Origin: Elephas maximus indicus
Taxonomy: Eukaryota; Chordata; Mammalia; Proboscidea; Elephantidae
Reading direction: 5' to 3'
DNA length: 64,000 bases
Assembly: GCF_024166365.1 (NCBI RefSeq)
Contig: NC_064841.1
Coordinates: 23,986,001 to 24,050,000 of the forward strand
Shown: one piece after another, positions 33,165-46,336 of the stretch
Layout of the letters: every line of letters begins with the position of its first letter
Numbering within the stretch: position 1 is the stretch's first letter
Translations under genes and position numbers: made by a program
Notes under the pieces: generated by a model
What the model was told of the DNA's origin: nothing
Databases searched by the model: none
The model's input: the letters and a program-made list of their open reading frames with translations, nothing else

Positions 33165-35808
33165 GGTGCTGTGGAGTCGATTCTGGCCCATAGCAACCCT
33201 ATGCACAACAGAACAACACTACCTGGTCCTGCGCCATCCTCAAAAAACTTGCTACGTTTGAGCCCATTGTTGCAGCCACTGTGTCAATCCATCTCGTTGA
33301 GGGTCTTCCTTTTTTTTTGCTGACCCTCTACTTTACCAAGCATGATGTCCTTCTCCAGGATGGGTCCCTCCTGTCAACATGTCGAAACTTTATAAGGTGA
33401 ATTCCAGACATCCTCACTTCTCAGGAGCATTCTGGCTCTATTTCTTCCATGATAGATTTGGTTGTTCTTCTGGACATCCATGGTATATTCAATATTCTTC
33501 ACCAACACCATAATCCAAAGACATAAACTCTTCTTTGGTCTCCCTTATTCATTGTCCAGCTTTTGTGTACACATGAGGCAATTGAAAACATCATGCCTTG
33601 GGTCAGGTGCACCTTAGTCCTCAAAGTGACATCTTTGCTTTTTAACACTTTAAAAAGAGTTTTTTTTTTTTTTTTTCCCAGCAGATTTGCCCAATGCAAT
33701 ACGTCCTTTGACTTTTTAACTGCTGCTTCCATGGGTGTTGACTGTGGATTCAAGTAAAATGAAATCCTTGACAACTTCAGTGTTTTCTCTGTTTATCATG
33801 ATGCTGCTTATTGGCCCAGTTGTGAGGATTTTTGTTTTCTTTATGTTGAAGTGTAATCTGTACCGAGGTCTGTAGTCTTTGGTCTTCATTAGTAAGTCCT
33901 TCGAATCCTCTTCACTTTCAGCAAGCAAGGTTGTGTTATTTGCATATCATAGATTGTTAATGAGTGTTCCTCTAATCCTGACCGTGTTCTTCTTCATATA
34001 GTGCAGCTTTCTGGGATTATTTGCTTAGCATACAGACTGAATAAGTATGGTAAAGGATACAACCTTGATGCACACCTCTCCTGATTTTAAACCACGCAGT
34101 ATCTTCTTGTTCTATTTGAACAACTGCCTCTTGGTCTATGTACAGGTTTCACATGAGCACAATTAAGCGTTCTGGAATTCCCATTCTTTGCAATGTTATC
34201 CATATTTTGTTGTGATCCACACAATCGAAACCTTTGCATAATCTATAAAACACAGCTAAACAGCTTTCTGGTATTCTCTGCTTTCAACCAAGATCCATCT
34301 TATGTCAGCAATGATATCCCTCATTCCATGTCCTCTTCTGAATAAGGCTTGAATTTCTGGCAGTCCCATCGATATACTGCTTCAATTGTTTTTTAATTGT
34401 CTTCAGCAAAATTTTACTTGCATGTGATATTAATGATATTGTTTGACTATTTCTACATACTTGTTGCATCACCTTTCTTTGGAATGGGCCCAAATGTGGA
34501 TCTCTTCTGGTGGGTTGGCCAGGTAGCTGTTTTCTGAATTTCTTGGCATAGGTGAGTAAGTGCTTCCAGCATTGCATTTGTTTGTTGAAACATCACAATT
34601 GGTATTCCACCGATTCTTGAAGCCTTGTTTTTTGCCAGATATCTTGGACCTCTTCCTTCAATACCATCAGTTCTTGATCGTATGCTACCTCCTGAAATGG
34701 TTAAATGCTGACCAATTCTTTTTGGTACAGTGACTCTGAATACTCCTTCCATGCTCTTTTAATGCTTCCTGTGTTGTTCAATTTTTTTATCCATAGAATC
34801 TTCAATATTACAAGTCTAGGCTTGGATTTTTTCTTCAGTTCTTTTGGCTTGAGAAATGCTGAGCATGCTCTTCTCCTTTGGTTTTCTAACTCCAGGTCTT
34901 TGCTCGTTTCATTATATTTTACTTTGTCTCCTGAAGCTGTCCTTTGAAATCTTCTGTTCAGTTTTTTTATTACTTCATCATTTCTTTCTTTTATCTACTC
35001 GACGTACAAGAGCAAGTTTCAGAGTCTTTTCTGACATCTAATTTGATCTTTTCTTTGTTTCCTGTCTTTTTAATGGCCTTTTGCTTTCTTCATGTATGAT
35101 GTTCTCGATGCCATTTCGCAACTCATCTGGTCTTCAGTCATTAGCGTTCAATGTGTCAAATCTATTCTTGAGATGGTTTTTAAATTCAGGTGGGATATTC
35201 TCAAGGATGTACTTTGGTTCCTGTGGACTCGTTTTAATTTTCTTCAGCTTCGACATGAACTTGCATGTGAGCAATTGATGGTCTGTTCCAGAGTCAGCCC
35301 CTGGCCTTGTTCCAACTGATGATATTGAGCTTCTCCACGGTCTTTTTTCACAGATGTAGTCAATTTGATTTTCATGTATTCCATCTGGAGACATCTACAT
35401 GTCTACATGTATAGTCACTGTTTATGTTGTTGAAAAAAAAAAAATTTGCGGTGAATTAGTCATTGGTCTAGCAAAATTCTATCATGTGATCTGCTGCATT
35501 ATTTCTAATCACCAAGGCTGCACTTTCCAACTACTGATCCTTCCTTGTTTCCAACTTTCCCATTGAAATCACTAGTGATTATCAATGCATCTTGATTACA
35601 TGTTTGATCAATTTCAGACTGTTGAAGTCAGTAAAAATCTTCAATTTCTTCACATTTGGCATTAGTTGTGAATAAATTTGAATATTAACTGGTCTCCCTT
35701 GTAGGTGTGTGGATATTATCCTATCACTGACAGCATTGTATTTTAAGACAGATCTTGAAATGTTCTTTTTGACAATGAATGTGACATCATTACTCTTCAA
35801 TTTTTTAT
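33165..35808 (-). mobile_element. Long RTE LINE copy, 5'-truncated, decayed
   Basis: The longest element in the window. On the minus strand it runs from inside the endonuclease (35808) through the reverse transcriptase to the 3' tail ('ggtgctgtggagtcgattct' at 33165 on the plus strand). Frame 35134-35394 holds the endonuclease end with GADSGTDHQLLTCKF, containing the conserved DH pair. Frames 34453-34752 and 34305-34577 hold the fingers/palm entry. 33716-33928 reads MLAESEEDSKDLLMKTKDY, and 33499-33774 is the thumb. The coding region is broken into many frames, so it is a dead copy. The 5' endonuclease start is absent. Confidence 0.9.
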
Positions 35809-35875
35809 TACTGGAATATTAAACTATATGATAGATAAGATATATAGACAAATAGAGAGAGATATGTTGATAATG

Positions 35876-36391
35876 ATGATGAAGTTGTTAGCTGCTGTGG
35901 AGTCAACTGTGACTTATGGTGAGCATATGTACAACAGAACAAAACATTGCCCAGTCCAGTGTCACCCTCACAATCGTCAGTATGTCCGTGTCCATTCTTC
36001 CAGCTATCATGCCAATCTATCTCACTGAGGGTCTCCCACATGCTCTTTGGCCCCCTACTTCACCAAATATGATGTCCTCCTACGGCCATTGATCTCTCCT
36101 AATGATGTGGCCAACTGGATGGCAATGGGTTTGGTTTTTTGGTTTTAATGACGTGGCCAAAGCAAGCAACTTGGACAATATCCTGTTACAACCTATACGG
36201 TTTGCATTGTCTAATTTTGGAAGTAGATTACAAACATTTCTTCCCTACTCTGTCTTAGTCTAGAAGCTCCACTGAAACCTGTCTACCATGGATGATCCTG
36301 CTGGAATTTAAAATAGCAGTGCCATAGCCTCCAGCATCATTGCGACTCACAAGCCACCATAAAGTACAACAAACTGACAGATGGGTGGTGA
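35876..36391 (-). mobile_element. Internally deleted RTE derivative
   Basis: RTE 3' tail (35876-36113, plus-strand 'gttagctgctgtggagtcaa') is followed by an unassigned stretch and the RTE 5' region (about 36230-36391, ending 'aaactgacagatgggtgg'). Same design as 12792-13168. A tiny SINE is nested at 36114-36146. Confidence 0.75.
36114..36146 (+). mobile_element. 33-bp remnant AfroSINE insertion with target duplications
   Basis: Only the SINE 3' end ('actggatggcaatgggtttg' and a T/G tail) lies between aatgatgtggcca (36101-36113) and aatgacgtggcca (36147-36159), 12 of 13 matching. Confidence 0.85.
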
Positions 36392-38137
36392 ATATGAAGA
36401 AACGTGGTTTATTATTTAAGATATTTTGAGGATAAATACAGTTTAAAATATATTTTAATTACTTGGTAATTTAAAAAGTACTTACTTGTAGACAATTTAC
36501 ATTCCTTTTTGAATAAAAATAAGTTAGCATAATCAAAGTATTTAATCATCCTTCATATTATTTATAGCTTTGAATTCTTTCCCTCCACTTTGTCAGTTTC
36601 ATGTTTAATTATAAGTCATTCCATGGAAAATATATTTCAGCAATTTAAGAGCTCAAGAGATATTTTCAAAAACTGTATTAAATACTTCTATTCCTTGAGG
36701 ACATATTGCTCAGCACAGTGACCAACAAAATTGTTATAATCCTTGTCATCGAGACCTAGCCTTTAAGTGAACTGTAACACTGCAATTAGTATATTATAGA
36801 AAACATGTTTAATAAATTCCAAGCTATGACAGTGACTTTTCCACATTTTCAAAACCCATTGGCATAAAGTGCAGTCCTACCTATACATTCTATGGTTATT
36901 AAATGTTAAATATTATTAATATTCAATTTAATGACAAGATGATATTAATAAAACATGCTCATAAAGGTTACAGGATTAATCCCTCAATGGCAATTCATTT
37001 AAGCATGAGCCCAGTCCCTAATATATTTATATAAGTTTTCAGCCATAACTGCTAAAGATCTAGAAGAGAGATAATGTGGAAGAATAAAAATACACTGTAG
37101 AAAGGTTTAAAGCACAAGAAAGAGACCTTTTTTTTTTTTTTTTTCAAACTGGAAAGCAATACATATATCCTTAAAGACCAACGCAATGGAGTCTGGAGTA
37201 TGCCAACACTTGTTTTTTCTAACTAGTAAGCAATAGAGTAACATGCTTTTGTAATGACTGTAAACAAGCCATGTGAATAGAAATGGATCTTTTTTTGATT
37301 TGTGAAATTCTACAAGGAGCTAAGCACATTTTCCATATGTTACATGATTCGAGTAGCAGGCTCGTGACAAGCTATTATGTAAGATAAACACTCACATCTA
37401 TTTCTTGCCAAATTGGATACAAATCGGCATAAAACTACAGATACTGAGCTTCTAATTGACTGTAAGTGGCTAGGATTCTTTCATCATAATTTAGGAGGAA
37501 ACCTTCATTTTGAGTAGCTGCTGACATAAGTTAGTGAATCTTTATTATATAGTGAAAATACATTTTTCACTCTTGTAGATTATATTACCTTAAAAACAAA
37601 TTGAGAATATCTTCTTTAAATTTTCATGAGAGGGATAATTTCTCCTACTGATTTTCAAAAGGAATTCATCTTTTCCAATTTCTCTTTCTGTACTAAAAAT
37701 AATTTAGATCCATGCATGCATAAAATAAATTCTTATATTTGTAGTTCTTTCTAAAAAAAATAGCATATTATCTTGTTTTTAATATTTGAATGGAAGGCTA
37801 AAACAAAACTTATCCACTGTTTTTACATTTCTTCACATATATTTCCATATATATCTTTGTTCTGAAAACTGTCTTACATGTTTAACCATTAACTCTAAGT
37901 ACTCCAGGATCTTCCCTGGGGAGCAAACTGCTGTCGTACCATTTTTCAGTGTGCAAATGCCTTTTGCCTTTGAAAATATTTCAGTTAGATCAATGCTTCT
38001 GATGGAAATTTCTCACCAAATACCTTTTGTATCCGCATGCAATTTCTTCAAAATTGAGCCTTAGTCAAATGCTGTAAAAAAATTTCAACAATATATACTG
38101 TATCAGAGTACCCAGGCGTGCCCCACTTCCCCTATAT
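36392..38137. other. Single-copy AT-rich sequence
   Basis: No recognised repeat over 1.7 kb except a T-run at about 37129-37144. A plus-strand frame 37786-38064 lacks splice context and domain features. Confidence 0.45.
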
Positions 38138-38283
38138 GTTGTTGTTGTTAGGTTCCGACTCATAGTGACCCTATAGGACAGAGAAGAACTGCCCCATAGG
38201 TTTCCAACGAGCGGCTGGTGGATTTGAAGTACCGACCTTCTGGTTAGCAGCCAAGCTCTTAACCACTGAGCAACAAGGGCTCC
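38138..38283 (-). mobile_element. AfroSINE, short class
   Basis: 'gttgttgttaggttccgact' tail end on the plus strand continuing to a reversed head 'gagcaacaagggctcc'. The tail has a small deletion of the 'gtgccatcgagtc' portion. Confidence 0.9.
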
Positions 38284-39551
38284 AGATTCCCCTATATACA
38301 TTTTTTTTCTTTTCCTTTTAGATTAGGACAGACTGGGAATCTGACCAATAGCCAGTCAAAACACACATGGCCAGCAAGAAAATAGGATGGGAAGAAAAAT
38401 GACCAAATATACTTGAAGAGTCTTCATGCCAATACTCTGTTCTTTACAAACACTCTAACTTATACAGTCCTTAGTGAGCCATTCCTGCTCTTATATATAC
38501 CTGTCTTCCTCCAATTCAGAAGGAAGAATGGACTATGTTAGCATCGCTTTAATTCAATAAATCACCATCCTATTTGCATACATACAACATGTATCTCAGC
38601 ATGGCATGTAGAGACATCAGACTTAATTAAAATATTATTTAATTGAAATCATTTTAGTAGTTATCATGTTTAAAATAACATTAATTCCACCCTCATGCCT
38701 ATCTTCTCATCTGTAACAATTTGCATCTTATAAATGTAATTCATACAGTCATCCTGACCCACACACAACACAAAAAGAGACTACTAAAAGGAAAGCATAA
38801 TACATTATTGATGACACTAATGAAATTACAACACACATCACTCATTTTAATGGGTCTGTTTCAATGACACATCACGGTGACCAGGAAAGAGCAGAGCCAA
38901 AATCAGAAACCTAATTAATAACTCCCAGCAGCATCAGTGAAGGAGATGAAGGATCCTTGCTCAACTGACAAATCCTTCCCACTCTTATAAAGCAAAAGAA
39001 AACTGAAAAAAAAAAAAAGAATCTTGAAACAAAGTCTTTATGAGTCATTTCCATGTGTGTGAATTAGCAAATTAATGATGGAAATGATGACTCTCCTCAT
39101 ATTTGTAAATGGGCAGAGGACGCCATCCGTTCTAAATTTGAATTAACATTCATTATACCCCATGCTGAGAAACTCCTAAATGAAATCACACTAAATAATA
39201 AGTCATGTCTTTCAAAACTGACCAAGTTGAATTCAAAGAAAAAGTCCAGCTCAAATTGTTACTAACTCTTTTAGGGATGACACTAACTCCACTCCACCAT
39301 TAACAGTAGATTAGTACATTTATATTGGCATTGGAAATGATTCTTTGACTTGGACACTACATCCATGAAAATTCACAAAATACAAGGTTGTATGACTTAT
39401 AGCGCAAATATCCTTTCAGCTAAATTTGAATATGGTCTATACTAGCAAAAGCAGAATAAGAGTTAAGTTGATTGTTGAGACTGTCAAGCTATGAATTCAC
39501 TCTACAGACAACCGAGACAGAAAGACATGTGATAAATTCCTTGCAAAACTG
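38284..39551. other. Single-copy sequence; possible conserved non-coding segment
   Basis: 38880-39260 has mixed composition with several TAAT words and AP-1-like 'tgagtcat'. No coding frame. Conservation is a guess. Confidence 0.35.
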
Positions 39552-40061
39552 GTTACAATTATCTCCATTCCTGAATGCTGGCCCCTTTCAAAATATGACT
39601 TTGTAGCTCCTTTCATCAAGGGGTAGAATCTATTTCCCCACCTCTTGAATCTGGATTTTGGCCTTAAGACTTGTTTTGACCAATAGAATGTGGTAAAAGT
39701 AGCAAGCCTATGCTTCGAAAAGTCATGCATGCTTCTTCTTGCTCCTTGTTGGAACCTTGCAAAGCCACCATATGAACAAGCCTGGGTTAGTCCTACCTGA
39801 ACAAGAGAAAATACATGAATCTTAAGAACTGTTTAGCTGAGACCTTCCTATACTAGCTAGCCCCCAGCCAACTTGGCAGTAGAAACAGTGATTACAGACA
39901 CAAACCCCGCCAAAGGATACCCAGTCCAGCCCAGACCAGAAGAACAACCTAGCTGAGTCCAACCTAAATCGCCATATTAAAGAATTATGAACAAAATAAA
40001 TGGTGGCTGTTTTAAGCCACTAAATTTGGAGTGATTTTCAATAGATAATTGTTATAACTTG
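39552..40061 (+). mobile_element. MLT1-type MaLR LTR
   Basis: Follows the family text: 'ctttgtagctcctttcatca', 'cccacctcttgaatctggat', 'gaccaatagaatgtggtaaa', 'ttgttggaaccttgcaaagc', and the end 'tggctgttttaagccactaa'. Same subfamily type as 3731-4753 but uninterrupted. Confidence 0.8.
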
Positions 40062-40461
40062 GTAGTGTTTCCCTCTTTGGTGGTACAGAAGGGCTTGTGT
40101 TGGTAAAAATATTAGTTCTCTATTCTCTCTGAATACCATCTACAGAGCAAAATGTGTGGTATGGATTTGACAGCGTCTCAGATGACCAGATGAATGCAGA
40201 AAACACTGTTGGACCGTGCCACATGATCCTCATGGGATAAACACTGCAAAGTTAGGCTACTCCTGTTTTAAAATCTGTTTAATGTCTGCATTGAAAAACC
40301 AACAATAACAAAAAAACTAGCCATCACAACATATTTTTTTTAATGGATTATCTTGCTAAATTACAGCCCAAGATACAAATTAAAATTATTTTGTTTCCAT
40401 TATAATTAAATATTAAACACAGAACAGTAGAAAACAATAAACAACTCTGCCCCCATATAGT
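40062..40461. other. Single-copy sequence, nothing recognised
   Basis: AT-rich, no gene. Confidence 0.4.
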
Positions 40462-40670
40462 TAAACCCAGCAAACCTCATTGCTGTAGAGTTGATTCTGA
40501 CTCTTAGCAACCATATAGGACAGAGCAGAACTGCCCACAGGGTTTCCAAGGCTGTGATCTTTACAGAAGCAGGCTGCCACATCTTTCTCCTGCAGAGCAG
40601 CTTGTGGGTTCAAACTGCCAGCCTTCTGGTTACCAGTTAGGTGCTTGACCACTGCGGCATCAGGGCTCCT
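40462..40670 (-). mobile_element. AfroSINE, long class, full length
   Basis: Reverse complement with tail 'gttgattctgactcttagca', internal block 'cagaagcaggctgccacatc' and head 'gcggcatcagggctcc'. Confidence 0.9.
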
Positions 40671-40808
40671 CTCATACAGTTACTGTCTCAAAAGTCCTCA
40701 GTCCATCTGACTACATTGTTTTCTAAGGGAAGTTTCCTGAGAAAGAGTGCACCTTTTAGAATACTCAAAGTGGACTCCCCTTGCAGGCCAAAGTGTTTGA
40801 TGGTTTAC

Positions 40809-40845
40809 CAAAAAAAAAAAAAAAATACATATATATATATATATT
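40809..40845. repeat. Poly(A) plus (AT)n tract
   Basis: About 16 A followed by alternating AT. Polymorphic-type simple repeat. Confidence 0.85.
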
Positions 40846-41039
40846 TCTGTACTCAAAAACCTACTAATTCAAAAGGGGAGATAGAAATCAGACCTGGGTA
40901 AACACAATGCCTAAAGCATTTCTGAATTTAAAGAAGATGATGACACATTTCACCACATTTTTTTCCCCACATTCATGTAATTGTTTTTGTATTTTTATTT
41001 CCATTTTCTTTGTTGTTTTCTTTCCATCTTACCTCTAAT

Positions 41040-41241
41040 TGTTGTTGTTGTGTCCCACGGAGTCAATTCCAACATGTAGGGATGCTACGTGACAGAGCAG
41101 AACTGCCCCATAGGGCTTCCTGGGCTGTAATCTTTACGAGATCTGATCACCAGGTCTTTTCTCCTGCAGAGCCCCTGGTGGGTTGAACCTCAGGTCTTTC
41201 TGTTAACAACCTAGCACTTAACCATTGTGCACCAGGGCTCC
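41040..41241 (-). mobile_element. AfroSINE, long class
   Basis: Tail 'ttgttgttgttgtgtcccac', internal block 'gggctgtaatctttacgaga' and 'ttttctcctgcagag', head 'tgtgcaccagggctcc'. Internal deletions remove part of the tRNA-like region. Confidence 0.88.
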
Positions 41242-42259
41242 TACCTCTAATTGTATGTATGGCCTAAACTTCAATATTTAGATAACTTTTCTTTCTTAAC
41301 TTACTTAGAATTTATTATCTCTTAGTATTTCAGCTTTGACTTATCAGCAGGACTTGTCATCCTCCAAGGACAATTTCATTTGAATACCCTCCAGGCACTT
41401 GCAATTAAAACAAGGATGCATTCAACTACACTCCTAATATTTACCTTTGTCCTTTCTCAATTGTTCTTTCCTTTCCTTCATTACCTTTGGTAAACAGTAA
41501 TGCTGAGGGCACAAAACCACAGACAAGATAATTCAACCATTTTTTTGAAATTTCCTGCTTCCAGTAGTAAGAAGGATGTGAACTATTTATTTTACAAAGT
41601 TCATTCAAAAGGCAAAAGTTTATAATTTAGGCAGTGTCTATTTAAACAAAGTGAGTAACTGTTCCAATATTGATATTTTTCCTTGTCTACTACATTTATT
41701 AAACATCTACTATAAGTAAGTCATTTTATCAAGTGCTCAGGGATATAAAAGAAACGTTTAGAGTCTATGTTGTAAGTCAAGCACATAATGAATAAATTTC
41801 TTTTTTTTTTTTTTAACCTATTGTCCATATAATATGTTGTATGGTATAAATTATCTAATTTTATATTTTGCAAAATTTGTCACTTTGTTTTATCTAAGTA
41901 TTAGACTGTTAGAAACCACTGCTTTGTTACACAAGTTTCTGTGTCTCCTGTCTCTACCTATATCATATACTCTTTATTGGCAAATATTAAAAAGTCTATA
42001 CATATTCTATGCAGGCTTACTGTATGTCTTACAATTTGAGGGAAAAGTTCCAGGGGTAGATCCCAATGGCATCAACTTAACTTGGCTCAGCTGATTCCAG
42101 TTGCCATAATATAGATTCAGAAAACATAGTCTTAATCAAGTCAGCATCACGCATTTCTTTAACCCAAATGGATTATTTCATGAATGGGTGTATGGCCAAA
42201 TCTTGGCAATGATATTTGAAGGGAGACTTTCTGGAGAATTCTAAAAGGAGTCCAACACC
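41242..42259. other. Single-copy AT-rich sequence
   Basis: T-run at about 41801-41815. An open frame at 41834-42094 is hydrophobic by composition and has no supporting splice sites. Confidence 0.4.
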
Positions 42260-42470
42260 TGTTGTCAAAGAGCCAATTTTGACTCATAGTGACCCTATAA
42301 CCAAAACCAAAAATAAGAGAGGGTAAAACTGCCCCATAGGGCTTCCAAGGCTATAATCTTTACAGAAGTAGGTTGCCACAGTTTTCTCCCGAGGAGCAGC
42401 TCATGGGTTCAAACTGTAGACTTTTTGGTTAGCAGCCAAATGCTTTAACCACTGTGTCATTAGTGCTCCT
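42260..42470 (-). mobile_element. AfroSINE, long class, with internal A-rich insertion
   Basis: The usual 'gaccctata' is followed by a foreign 'accaaaaccaaaaataag' before 'agggtaaaactgccccatag'. The inserted text resembles the reverse complement of a SINE tail. Confidence 0.88.
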
Positions 42471-43319
42471 TCTAAGAGGAGTTGTTCCTTGAGTTTCCAG
42501 GAGACCCACAGATGCCACCCTTTTTTTGAAATAATGCAGTTTATGAATATGAAATCTGTAAATGCTATACCTCTTTTTTTCTACTAGGAGGAAAATCAGC
42601 CTTAAGATGAAGTTAAAACCATAGTAGCCAGAGGTGAAAGAAACATTATACTTGGTGACATGATCAAGACATGACTGAGATGCTAAATCAAACCAACCTA
42701 AACCCTGCTTTTCTTTCCAACTTTCAATTATATATATGAGCCAACTGACTTTACTCTTTAGGCCAATTTAGGTTTTTATGTTTCTTTAAACCAAATGCAT
42801 CCAAATATACAATACTTATTGATTAGCTAGTAGTCATTAAAAACACAAGCATATTTTCCTTAATAACCACATACATGATTTTATGTTGACCTGAAGAAAT
42901 TAGAGAACTTAGTTGAGACTAGAAAATGGCAACCAAAGAGGTAAATAATGCAAGTTTTCTCTTGAATCATGAATACATTATTTAAGATGATTCAAAAACT
43001 TCAAAAAGCAACAGAGCATTATAATTCTTGCTTACTTTTAACTAAAAGGAAAAATAAGTTCAAAGTGGAGTGATTAACTATTAAAGCTATCTATATACGG
43101 TGTTCACAAAGTTTCAAGATATTTAATGATGAATACTTTATTACTCTCAGAAATTTCTAGAAAGATTATATTTCATATTTTACAGAATTGTTGCATATGT
43201 AAATGTACTGAATATTCACTTTCAAAATGTCACAAACATAATACTTTAAAGGACTTCTCTAGCATGGTTATATAATTGAACAAATTTGCTCATAATTTGT
43301 TGGTACATAACTATTTGTA
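42471..43319. other. Single-copy AT-rich sequence
   Basis: No gene or recognised repeat. Confidence 0.4.
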
Positions 43320-43489
43320 GGAGCCCTGGTGGCTCAGTGGTTAAGAGCTACAGCTGTTAACCAAAAGGATGGCAGTTTGAATTCACCAGCTGCTCCTTGG
43401 AAACCCTGTGGGGAAGTTCTACTCTATCCTGCAGGGTCACTACGAGTTGGAATCGACTTGACGGCAACAGGTTTGGTTTTTGGTTTTGG
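43320..43489 (+). mobile_element. AfroSINE, short class, full length
   Basis: 'ggagccctggtggctcagtg' head, complete tail 'gagttggaatcgacttgacg' and terminal 'gtttggtttttggttttgg'. Low divergence. Confidence 0.93.
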
Positions 43490-44563
43490 AACAATTTGTG
43501 CTAACATAGGACATAAAAGGCTGTGGTTTATTTTTACAAACAGATGGATGCAAACACAATGTCCTAAATAAAAAAAAAAAAGCAACCTAGAATCATCTGA
43601 TTTGGAAGTACTATTAATTTTCTTAAAAGAAAATGTATACTGGATAAGCAGGTTACTATTGATTTTACATAAGTAAGTTGTAAAAAAAAAAAAATCCAGA
43701 TTGTTAGTAAGTATTAAGAATGTCAATTCTTTGGGAACACTAAAGGAAGATGCATTCATCCACACTCTGAGCCATGGGTTTCAAAGGGTTGAAGAGGGTT
43801 CACAGGGAATACAACACAAAGTAAGCGTGCACCTGGTTATACCAGTCAGAAGCTAATCATGCCTAACTTAATTATAAAATTAATTTATTGAAAATAAATA
43901 TGCTAGCTCAGAGAAATGATGGATACCATTGAGAATTATGTTCAGAAGGGCAATAAACAAGGGAAACTGGGTATCAGAGAACACCACCAAGATTCAACTA
44001 CAGGAATAGCCAATTTAGGCCACTGCTGCTTGAGACACCGTTACTGCCACCACTGCATTTAAAATTCTCTTCATCTACCATGGCAGCATTTATGACACTC
44101 AGCATTTGATCTGCCACTGTTAGACTCTTGATGCACAACTACGATGAACAATTTTGAACTGCCCCTACAACTTTGCCTCACTTCCAAATTTAAAGTCCTG
44201 GGAGGGGTCTTCCAATTGGCTGAGCCTAAGCCATACGCCTGTACCCTAAAAAAAAAAAAAAAACCTAGATCAGGTATAAACTATCTGGACCCGTTCAGCT
44301 TCTGAAGGTGGAGATAGGCCCAGCCTTCTGCCAAGTTCACAGGGCATTTTCCCTATATAAAAAGGAGGTACTGATATCAGGCAGTCAAGAAGAAATTTAA
44401 AAATAGAAACTCAGCAAATAGCCACTACAGTGGTGATGAGAAAGGAAGGTGTAGTTCAACAGGATTGTCTTCAACTACCCTCCAGATTGCTGCTCCAATG
44501 CATGGCATTTTCCCCCTTGTATTAAATACCATCCAGTGCTCTAGAAGTGAAGGAATACTCTAA
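43490..44563. other. Single-copy sequence with an unassigned A-run element
   Basis: An A-run at about 44249-44264 interrupts moderately GC-rich sequence (44170-44350). I could not name it. Confidence 0.3.
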
Positions 44564-44670
44564 CAGTGGTTCTCAAATTCAAGTGTATAAGAATCACCGG
44601 AAAACTAATAAAAGTGCTCAAAAGATTCAGATGCAATGGGCCTGAGATGCCTCATTACACTGCATTTTTT
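44564..44670 (+). mobile_element. MER5-like hAT MITE fragment
   Basis: Starts with the terminal repeat 'cagtggttctcaaattcaag', then 'taagaatcaccggaaaacta' and 'gattcagatgcaatgggcct'. The right terminus is missing. Confidence 0.65.
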
Positions 44671-46336
44671 ACTCACGCCCTAAATTATACCTATTGGGTG
44701 ACACCCGTGCACACTCAACAGTTCCTCCAGTGAGTTTTACATTTATCAAGAATTTCTTGTTTTGTTCCCAAACTGGTTCCTGTCAGTTATATGTGTATAA
44801 AATTATGTGATTTAATTAACGGTATATTAAAAAAAAAAAATTTATATAAACAATAAAATATTAAGTGTGAGAAGAAGGGTTTATTTCTGTGAAAATGAAC
44901 CTGAATGCTCTGGAAGGTTTCAACAAAGTTAACTGGTAAAATAAAAATGTTGTTGAATTATGTGTGGAGAGAGAACTGAGAAGAAGATGGGGGTTGTGGA
45001 GCAGAGTGGCAAAGTACAGTGACAATGTGCACTCGGCTTGCTTTCCAAGTGCCTATTTCTTGCTCCAAGGCAAGGAAATGGAAATTGGAAATCTTAGATG
45101 ATCATCCATGGTGTGGTTTAGCAAGAAAATAAATCTAGAACTTCAATTCTCAGAACAATATTCAAAGAAATACCCTTGTTCCTACATCAAAAGAATGGAG
45201 ATGAATATTTCAGTTAAACTACTCTTTCAATGATCTGATCATCTACTGGTTCTGACTGTGTCAGATAAAAGGATATTTTACCCTGTGGCCAGTATACAGG
45301 CAAAGCTTTATTCTTAGAAACTGGGAAGGCAAACAGACCTCATCATGAGTTACAACTCTTACAGGCTGGTAGTTTTGGTTTGAAGTGTTATGTCGACAAT
45401 GGATCTGGGACTGTTTGGGAGCCCAGTAGAAAAGAATGACGTCATTTCTTGATTCCTTAAACTCTACTGGCAGACCCTGCTTCATTTAGGATTATCCAGC
45501 CCTTTCTCTTGTAATAGCACATAGGTTTTTTCAGCTAATCACTGGATATATAAATTATCAAAATGAAGGGACAAAATCATAATTATTTGGTTTTGCTAAT
45601 CCTAGTAATTCCTTCTAAATTTGGCATTCTAATTCTCCTGGATTTCCTGTTTGTGACATTTGAATTAACTGAATAATTATTAAATTTCCCCTTTACCAGG
45701 TGCTCTAGACTGTGTGGTCACTGTTTGTTTAAGGAATAGCCCTATCTGTTACTAATCGATCAAATTATATTTTAAGACAGCAATATTCATGTCTTCTTTC
45801 ATTAATAGTTTGTTTTTCACCAGTGTTGAATTATCGCTTTTGCAAGATACCAGTACCACTGCCTGCCTGAAGTACAAACTAGTTTTTGAAGCAATTGGCT
45901 TACTTTCTCCAGTGGACTCGGTTTTATTAATCTATATCCACCTTTTTTCTTGAAGCTTAATATTTAAAATATGCAAATGATAATGAATGCAGCTCTTAAC
46001 TAGATCCTCTGGAACTGTGTCCCTAAGTAAAGAGGAAGAAAAGTAATGGGCTCTTTGCACTGGACATCTGGATACAAGTCACCTTGACATTTTGTTCCAG
46101 GCTTAATGAATGTTCTGGCAGACACATTAATCCGATATCCTCAAAACAACTCCACTAAGTGAATTTGGAGCCATGTAAAAGCCAAGACCTCTAGTAGTAG
46201 AATATGTTCTCAGTCTAAATTATGTAAATGTCAGACACACTGTGAGATTATTATTCAATTTCATAAAATACATTAAGGTGAATAAACCATATATGATGGT
46301 TAGATTATCGAATTTTGGTATTTTAACACTTAGAGG
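44671..46336. other. Single-copy sequence; possible conserved non-coding segment
   Basis: The 45820-46030 part includes a consensus octamer ATGCAAAT at 45971-45978 amid TAAT words. No gene frame with splice support. Confidence 0.35.
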
